Positions 58,112 through 64,000 of a stretch of DNA of 64,000 nt are shown here, piece by piece. Below the pieces are notes generated by a model. It ran no database searches. It had not been told where the DNA came from and saw nothing but the letters and a program-made list of their open reading frames with translations. The stretch is taken from NCBI RefSeq assembly GCF_052857255.1, contig NC_135497.1, positions 195,334,006 through 195,398,005 on the forward strand. Direction: 5' to 3'. The stretch is from Amblyomma americanum. Its lineage: Eukaryota; Arthropoda; Arachnida; Ixodida; Ixodidae. The position numbers and the translations under genes were made by a program. Within the stretch, counting starts at the first letter, position 1; every line of letters starts with the position of its first letter.

Positions 58112-58414
58112 TTGCCGCGACTGGGTTTCGAACCCGCGGCAGCGTGAACAGATCAGCTTCGCTGGCCACTGCACGGGGGCACTATATGCTATCGCCACAG
58201 CCGATCACACCTCGTGTTAAACTGCAACACTCGTCTCGCGCAGTGCATTGCACATCGTCTTCATCAACTTCCATCTGCGGCGCAAACAGATCAGATCAGC
58301 TTAGCCTCATATCGTCGCCAGACGTGCCGACGATCCAGCAACACAAAACCATGAACCAATCAGGCTAAACACGCGCTCGATGTCTACTGGGTTTAACTAC
58401 GTTAAAACCCTACC
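58112..58414 (-). mobile_element. Interspersed repeat with tRNA-like end, copy 2
   Basis: Inverted relative to the copy at 46.8 kb and colinear with it over nearly its whole length. The + strand begins with the reversed T-arm, CCGCGACTGGGTTTCGAACC. Confidence 0.8.
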
Positions 58415-59100
58415 ACCTTCGTTGCTAATTAACGCAATGAACATCTCAAACCTGTTTGCCACGCAGATAAGCCTACAATCGTGAATCATGAATGACTTCA
58501 CGAAATCAATGTGGGCAATCCTCCAAAAAACTTTGCAGATCGTCACACACACTTTTCCTGATTTGCATAAACTCCCTTGTCGGGAGCCATGGAACCCAGC
58601 GAACACAAAGGCGTCTGTATCCAAATCGTACGAATAGCGTTAAGATGGATCCTTTCGCTATATCGGTGTGTTACATAATCTGTCTAGTGGTGATGAATCT
58701 GCCATTTTGAATGAATGCAGCAATAACTGATGCATTTTCATCGGTTGCGATGCTTGACAGTCTACGTGAACTTGGCAGGACCTGGTTACTACAGTCATGA
58801 TTCCGAAACATCTCAAGCCATGAAAACACAACTTCCATTCATTGTGTTGTTCCCATGGACTGGCAACAGCTTCCAGCGAATTGAATTAATGTTTCTCAGT
58901 TATCGACGGACTTATAGAAGAAATCGATTACTGCGCGTTGGCATAGTAGGGTGTCACGTTGATCATGCATGGTGGCCTACATGAAACAACAGGAAACAAA
59001 ACTTTGAAATTTCACTTCACTATAATGCTTACCATTACCGAGCTACAGCGTATTATGCGTTACTTCTCACCGACCTATTGGCGGTAGAAAGGCATAACAC
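58415..59100. other. No recognisable feature
   Basis: Short frames on both strands without domains. A (CAGG/GGAC)n-like minisatellite begins at about 59,105. Confidence 0.4.
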
Positions 59101-59104
59101 GACC

Positions 59105-59628
59105 AGACAGGCAGGCAGGCAGGCGGACGGACGGACAGGCGGGCAGGCTGCCGGGCAAGCAGGAAAACTTTATTTCGTAAGTGAGTTTTAGACCCTGTCG
59201 GGTCCCTGGGCCACTGCGCGGCCCCGCACTGCATCAAGTAGGTCATGTCGGGACATGACGTCGCAGCCAGAGTCACCGCAGCAAGCTGCGAGGTCGGGTC
59301 TGCAGACGTGAGCAGGACCTCCCAGTCCTCCCAGCTCCAGATGGCGTGCTGTCCCTGCGGGGGAGGGTCAGCAGGGCAGCCGAAAAGGATGTGGGAGAGT
59401 GTGGCGTGAGTGTCACCGTATAGGGAGCATGCAGTGGACGTGCCACAGTAGTGGGATAACTCAGGGGATGACAGAGAGCGGGTCTGGAGGCGTCTGAAGA
59501 GGATCTTGAGAGTGCGTAAGGGAGGGGTGGAGGCTAAGTCCGACGGTCCAAACGGGGTATTTGCGTGGGCTCTGCAAAGGTTTGCGCCCGCTCCCTCGAG
59601 AATCCCGGATCGAGACTGTCCTCATTGG
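59105..59628 (-). pseudogene. LINE ORF2 C-terminus (5' truncated copy)
   Basis: The - strand reads, in order, TLKILFRRLQTRSLSSPEL, then a C-x2-C/H-x4-C-like knuckle (ending HILFGCPADPPP), then a Trp/Glu-rich segment (WSWEDWEVLLTSADP) and the terminus. This is the end of an RNase H-bearing I/R1-like LINE. It ends in a CAGG-rich minisatellite tail. The 5' side abuts a SINE. Confidence 0.7.
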
Positions 59629-59830
59629 TTTGGTTTGGTTTGGTTTATAGGGGTTTAAAGTCCCAAACCGACTCAGGCTAAGAGATACGCCGTAGTGAAG
59701 GGCTCCTGAAATTTCGACCACCTGGGGTTCTTTAACGTGCGCTGACATCGCACAGCACACGGGCCTCTAGAATTTCGCCTCGATAGAAATTCGACCGCCG
59801 CGGCCGGGATCGAACCCGTCTTTCGGATGT
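59625..59830 (-). mobile_element. Ruka-like SINE, head truncated
   Basis: The + strand begins with a TTGGT-repeat tail and AGTCCCAAACCGACTCAGGC, and continues through CCACCTGGGGTTCTTTAACG to the reversed B box GGGATCGAACCCG. The A box region is missing. Confidence 0.88.
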
Positions 59831-60094
59831 GAGTGTGAGCGGTTGTGAGTGGTTATGAGGGAACGTGAGTGGCGAGTGGACGCGACAGCGAAGTTTGCCG
59901 TGCGTTTCGCGACGGCGGTATCCGCTTAGCTATACTTTCATGTCGCCCACAGCTAAGGGAAGCAAATATTCACTGCCGAGGACGTGCTCGAGGCAGCATA
60001 AGACACCATGCCCGTGTGACCGAAGCAGAGGATTCTGCTGGCGCGGGAAAGGCAATCTTTAGTTGCCGTTCGCTTATCAAAGTTCCCTGTTGGC

Positions 60095-60421
60095 ATGTGC
60101 GCAGGCGCAGAGGTGAGATGCCTTGACTCCAAGGAGATAGTCGAAGTGGTAATACTTAATGTTTCCATCTGCTCTAGAAATGATCGTTTCGTGCCGATGG
60201 TGACTAAACGCGTCGCCGATTTTCGGCAGTGGATACGAGGTGGCAACCAAATTGGCCGCACCCTTTTTGATTGGTTGGACGTACAGTTCGGACTTAATTC
60301 TCTTATACTACGAAAAAAGGTCTTAGATATGATGCTTCTGAGTATGGAGAAGAAACTACAAAAGAAAAGCAGTACAAGCGAAAACAAGCAAACTAGGGGC
60401 GATGGTTTTCGTTTCGCCTAA
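60095..60421 (+). CDS. Hypothetical 108-residue ORF, unrecognised
   Basis: An open frame of 109 codons in about 750 bp of sequence that matches none of the repeats around it. Residues 45-90 contain FDWLDVQFGLNSLILRKKV and a Lys-rich end (MEKKLQKKSS), with balanced amino acid use and a plausible helical pattern, unlike the low-complexity frames elsewhere. CAG at 60105 may act as a splice acceptor, so this could be a terminal exon. No domain is recognised and no start context is convincing. It could equally be a piece of an unknown transposon. Confidence 0.3.
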   Translation: MCAGAEVRCLDSKEIVEVVILNVSICSRNDRFVPMVTKRVADFRQWIRGGNQIGRTLFDWLDVQFGLNSLILRKKVLDMMLLSMEKKLQKKSSTSENKQTRGDGFRFA

Positions 60422-60559
60422 AATTATCGCGCAAGCGAGTGCTGCTGTTCAAGCTGCCGATACCGAGAAGGCAGCGAAGAAAAAAACCGTCCTATGGACA
60501 TCATAGCCAAAACTGTGACGAAAAGAGAACAGGAGACTGAAGGCGGAGGGCGGTGTGTG

Positions 60560-60582
60560 TGTGCGGGGGGGGGGGGGGGGGA
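60560..60582. repeat. Poly-G tract (about 17 nt)
   Basis: One of four G/C homopolymers of more than 15 nt in the window (others near 1617, 5881 and 53531). Confidence 0.9.
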
Positions 60583-60599
60583 ATTAAGGACCTTTTCAT

Positions 60600-62110
60600 A
60601 AACAGATCGAAGGGTGGTGGTGGTGCTAAACTTTAATAAATATTGAGCCATATCTTAAGCTATTCTTGGGCTGGCTCTTGGTCTCGTGAAGCGGCCGGCA
60701 GTTGGTGACGTCAGGTGATTTCCGAAGACCAGACCATCAGCTGCTTTTGGACAGCTGGGTCAGAGCTGCACTGCGGCCTCCCATCGCTCGAGGTCAGTGA
60801 GTTGCCACTCTGATGGCGGCTGGAACTCAGAGCATATGTATAGTATATGTGATGGAAATCAGCTCTTGGGGCTCCGCATAGGGTACGCTCTGGAGAGAAC
60901 AGCCCTGGGTGCATTAGTGCTATAAGGGTGGGGGAGAGAAAAGTGCGAGATTGCAGCTGGCGCCACGTCACCTACTCTAAATTAGTGAGTGATTTGTGAG
61001 GCGGATGATAGTGGGGCCGTTGCTTTCTCTAGTGGAGTGAAATTTCGTGGTATGTGATCATTCGGTCACGGGCGCTCCCTGGCTCGGCGGCTTGCCCTGC
61101 TCGGTTGGCGTACGCTTGAGCGGTGTCATGGGCGGCTTCGTTGCCTGGATGGCCCGCGTGCGTGGGGACCCATATGAGTTGAATGGGCCTAGTGGGGGGC
61201 TGAGAGGAGTTGAGAATTTTATGGGCGACGGCATGCGTCCGCCGTTTTGCAAAGTTTCTGATCGCTGTTTTTGAGTCACTGAATACGACTGTGGCAGTTG
61301 TGGAGGAGATCGCAAGGGCAATTGCAGCTTCTTCGGCTTCTAGCGAGGTGTGCTTATGACCGATACAGCTGCTAGAGGTGAAAGACTGTGGCCGATTGCG
61401 CTAATTGCAAAGGCCAACTGAGTAATGTATGCCGCAGCATCGACGTAGGCAGCCTCCGTGTGTTGGTTAGGGCGTTTGTGTAGTGCCTGGGCTCTTGCTG
61501 CGCGTCGAATTTGGTGGTGGACTGGGTACATGTTTTTTGGGAGCGGATGCACTGTTAGAAGCTTTTGGGTGGTCCTGGGGGTGGGGTATGTAGGTCGGAG
61601 AGTGTTTGTTGGGTTAAGACCTAGGCTCTTAATGATGCTGCGGCCTGTAGGGGTGGAGGAGAGACGTTCAAGTTGTGCCGTCCGGTGAGCTTCTGTAAGC
61701 TCGGCTAGCGTGTTATGTATGCCCATGAATAAGAGCCGTTCGTTGGAGGTGTGTCGTGGAAGGTTGAGTGCGGTCTTGTGCCTGGCGAATCAGGGCGTTG
61801 ATTTTCTCTCCTGCTCTCGTGAGAAAGAGATATGGGAGATAGTATACAAAGCGGCTGACGACGAATGCTTGAATTAGGCGACAGAGGTCGTGTTCTCTCA
61901 TGCCCCTTTGTCGGTTGGCAATTCGTCGTATGAGCCGCATGGTCTGATGGACGGTGTTTGTTAGTTTGGTTATCGTGGCGGTGTTCTTGCCGTTGCTCTG
62001 GAGTAGGATGCCTAGCTAGAATTCGTACCTTTCCCACTTCTGGGAGGGGGGTGCCGTCCAACGTGAGTTTTATTGGAGGCTGGGGGCTGTAAGGTTTCTG
62101 GCGACAGCCG
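60600..62110 (-). pseudogene. I/R1-like LINE ORF2 3' part: RT end and RNase H
   Basis: On the - strand the segment begins near PPIKLTLDGTPLPEV, then RLIRRIANRQRGM and ALIQAFVV-like sequence of the post-RT region. Next are RLSSTPTGRSIIKSLG and the start of an RNase H domain (EAAYVDAA, about 61,445). DSKTAIRNFAKRRTHA and WVPTHAGHPGNEAAH follow (about 61,130-61,270), the DSK and H-x-GHxGNE active-site motifs. It ends with TWRQLQSRTFLSP near 60,960 and a CCACCACCAC tail at about 60,610. Several frame changes and stops. It is 5' truncated, where the LTR region begins. Confidence 0.85.
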
Positions 62111-62199
62111 GTCTGGTTCAGCTGCGTATTCGGCCCGGGACACCTGAAGCCGGGGTCTCTGAACGGCGATAGGCATCTTCGTTCCCACGGCCCGTCCTC

Positions 62200-62824
62200 G
62201 CTTGGGATATTGGATTCGAGACGGAGGACTCTGCTGCTGTTTGTAAACAACATTGTTCCCGGAGGACCGACCGTGCGGTACGGAGGCAGTTAGCGACCGC
62301 CACACCGAGCAGGAGTGGCTCACCCCTTCAACTGTGCCAGCTCGCCGGCGCCTCGCCCATTCGGACTTCCCGGAAGACGTGTTCGGCTTGACAGCGTGAG
62401 AACTGTCGTTCGGACGCGAAGACAACGCTCTCTCTGGTGGGGGAGATGGTCCAGCGGCACCCTCTCTCTCCGGCGAAGCATGTGACGGGGGCGTGTCCCT
62501 ATGTGAAGTGGTGTGTGTGTACGACAGCGCAAGTTAGGCCACGCCCAACCTGGCGAAGACCTCCTAGAACCTGGGAAATCCTAGGGACCGGACCCTTTAA
62601 AAACCGGACGACGAGTGCTATGGGGAGGAATCCTCGATCATCCTCAGATCTCAGATCCTCCGACCTTCCCTCATCACCCTCCAATGGGTTCCTAAATCTT
62701 GTAAATAATGTAAAATAAACCCCCTGTACAGTTTCCTTCATAACCAAGTCCGACAACGTCATTCGGAGAAGGGACCTGGGGCGCTGAAAGAGTCAACTCA
62801 CTCAAGGACCCCTCATATCCAACA
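62200..62824 (+). mobile_element. Probable 5' LTR of a Ty3/gypsy element
   Basis: The left edge is uncertain. A TATA-like CCCTTTAAAAACCGG at about 62,594 would start the transcript, AATAAA at 62,713-62,718 would end it, and the LTR would close with CCAACA at 62,824. Immediately after comes TGGCAGCAGCTGGGATGG, in the position and form of a tRNA primer-binding site. The gag frame follows 200 bp later. Confidence 0.6.
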
Positions 62825-63025
62825 ACTGGTTGGCAGCAGCTGGGATGGACCGTGCGACATCATGCTTTCTCAACAGGCAAGCGTTTCGGCATTTTGCTGT
62901 AGGATTCGCCAGGCTTCAGATTTTGAGAGAATAAGCTAGAATCACTGGGAAGTGTATGTCAATTGAGAAAGAGTAATCTCACGAAATTTTGCAGATAGTA
63001 TTGCCAAAGCGGAGAAAGCGTTGTC

Positions 63026-64000
63026 ATGGACCTTATGAAATTGTCAAAGTCGGACTTGCTGTTGTTATGCGAAGAACTATCAATAGAAGTACAGGGCAAA
63101 ATTACAAAACCTGAAATATGCAAGACAATTCAAAAACACGTAGAGGACGATCAGCTGGTAGATACATGGAATTTGGTGCAGGAAGAAAAAAGAAAAATGG
63201 AAGCGGAATGAGAAAAAGAGAAAGAACGGCAAAAGTGGGAAGCTGAAAAAGAAGAAAGAAATTTAAAGCGATTGCAGCTTGAAAGCGAAAATCTAAAAAG
63301 AAAAGGCGACAGTACGAGAGCCGGGTCTCCTGAAAGAGCCAGCGATGTACAATCATATAGAATGAACCGATTCATGCAGCCCTATGAAAGTGGAAGGGAC
63401 ATAGGATTGTACCTGGGAAACTTTGAGAGAACTTGCGAAAGGGAGAACTTTGCTCGCAGTACATGGCCGCAACGGCTTCTGACACTGTTGCCATGTGAAG
63501 TAGCTGAAGTCATAGCGAGACTTAGCGCACAAGACGCAGCTGACTACGAAAAAGTCAAAGCCAGCCTGCTAAAAAGGTGCCGGCTGTCAGCCGAAGCTTT
63601 CCGACAGCGCTTCAGGAACACAATGAAAAACGATAGCGAGGGCTTTCCGGATTTCGCGTAGGGCCTAAAGACGAATCTGCTAGAGTGGCTAAAATGAGCC
63701 GAGGTTTATGAAAGCCGAGACAAAATCATCAAGTGTTTTTGCCTTGAGCAATTTTACCGAAGCATTCCCCAAGTGGTGAAACTGTGGGTTCAAGACAGGG
63801 AAAAAGTCGACACAGTTGAAAGGGTCGCTGAGCTAGCAGAGGAGTACGTTTCGCGCAGAAGGTTGAGCACTGAAGAGGGTGCGGCACGCGCTCGAAACGC
63901 GATGCGAGATAAAGGGCCTAGCAGAAAGACGCGAAGTGCTAGAAGTTCGGAGCAATCGGAGGCAACGAAGGTAACGCCAGAAAAGCTTGAAGAACAGGCA
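63026..64000 (+). pseudogene. Ty3/gypsy Gag with SCAN-like capsid, runs off the window
   Basis: One frame starts at the ATG at 63026 and continues to the window end, with in-frame stops at 63209 (TGA), 63659 (TAG) and 63695 (TGA). The N-terminal part is followed by a long Glu/Lys/Arg-rich helical stretch. The capsid region shows FERTCERENF, WPQRLLTLLP, KASLLKRC and, after the last stop, CLEQFYRSIPQVVKLWVQD and EYVSRR. This order and the LEQF...LP...WV pattern match the SCAN domain, known to derive from the capsid of Gmr1-like Ty3/gypsy elements. Zinc knuckles and pol would lie beyond the window. The gag is inactivated as it stands. Confidence 0.8.

Noticed and set aside
57788..58368. Frames of 104-137 codons on both strands
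   Set aside because: They lie in the GC-rich solo LTR and cross into the neighbouring repeat.
61705..62253. 182-codon - strand frame
   Set aside because: It overlaps the LINE in the wrong frame for most of its length; the RT/RNase H motifs read in other frames.

Overview
This is a eukaryotic (metazoan) window that most likely comes from a hard tick (Ixodidae). The evidence is indirect but consistent. Genes are broken by multi-kilobase introns, spliced with GT/AG sites. Several tRNA-derived SINEs resemble the Ruka-type SINEs of hard ticks. The remaining sequence is a dense mix of RTE, CR1/L2-like and RNase H-bearing LINEs, P-element and PIF/Harbinger relics, MITEs, a solo LTR and a Ty3/gypsy element. 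I see no bacterial operons, CRISPR arrays or rRNA.

Two host genes can be supported. The first is the 3' terminal exon (25,441-26,069, + strand) of a six-finger C2H2 zinc-finger protein; its upstream exons could not be placed. The second is a nearly complete RRP36 (ribosomal RNA processing factor 36, 90S pre-ribosome) gene on the + strand. It runs from an ATG at 31,391 to a TGA at 57,216 in eight coding exons, and exon phases match across all seven introns. It includes a 16-nt micro-exon. One in-frame TGA lies at codon 181, 130 bp from a 100-N assembly gap. Most of the sequence between 31 and 57 kb is intron of this gene filled with transposons.

Layout. 0-6 kb: a SINE with a 10-bp target duplication, a 513-bp MITE with TTA duplications, an (AT)57 microsatellite, and a P-element/THAP-derived ORF lacking its catalytic core. 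6-12 kb: mostly unannotated AT-rich sequence with one SINE. 12-15.6 kb: a decayed but nearly full-length LINE on the - strand, with a zinc-finger/coiled-coil/SGNH-like ORF1, an APE endonuclease and a reverse transcriptase. 16-25 kb: a perfect 39-bp palindrome bounded by 8-bp direct repeats, a second hairpin, another MITE, and a 171-bp tandem duplication. 25-31 kb: the zinc-finger exon, a foldback repeat with a tRNA-like centre, and a second P-element relic. 31-57 kb: RRP36. Its intron 4 carries a LINE relic, a SINE and an RTE fragment. Intron 5 carries a Harbinger transposon (CTG duplication) interrupted by an RTE retrotransposon. Intron 7 carries the assembly gap and a pogo/Tigger-like element. 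57-64 kb: a repeat cluster downstream of RRP36 (LINE 3' ends, a solo LTR set in a TAC-repeat tail, a tRNA-tailed repeat, a SINE, an RNase H LINE). It ends in the LTR and SCAN-like Gag of a Ty3/gypsy element that runs off the window.

The transposon genes do not form a host system. They are independent insertions, several of them nested, so their relative ages can be read from the nesting order.
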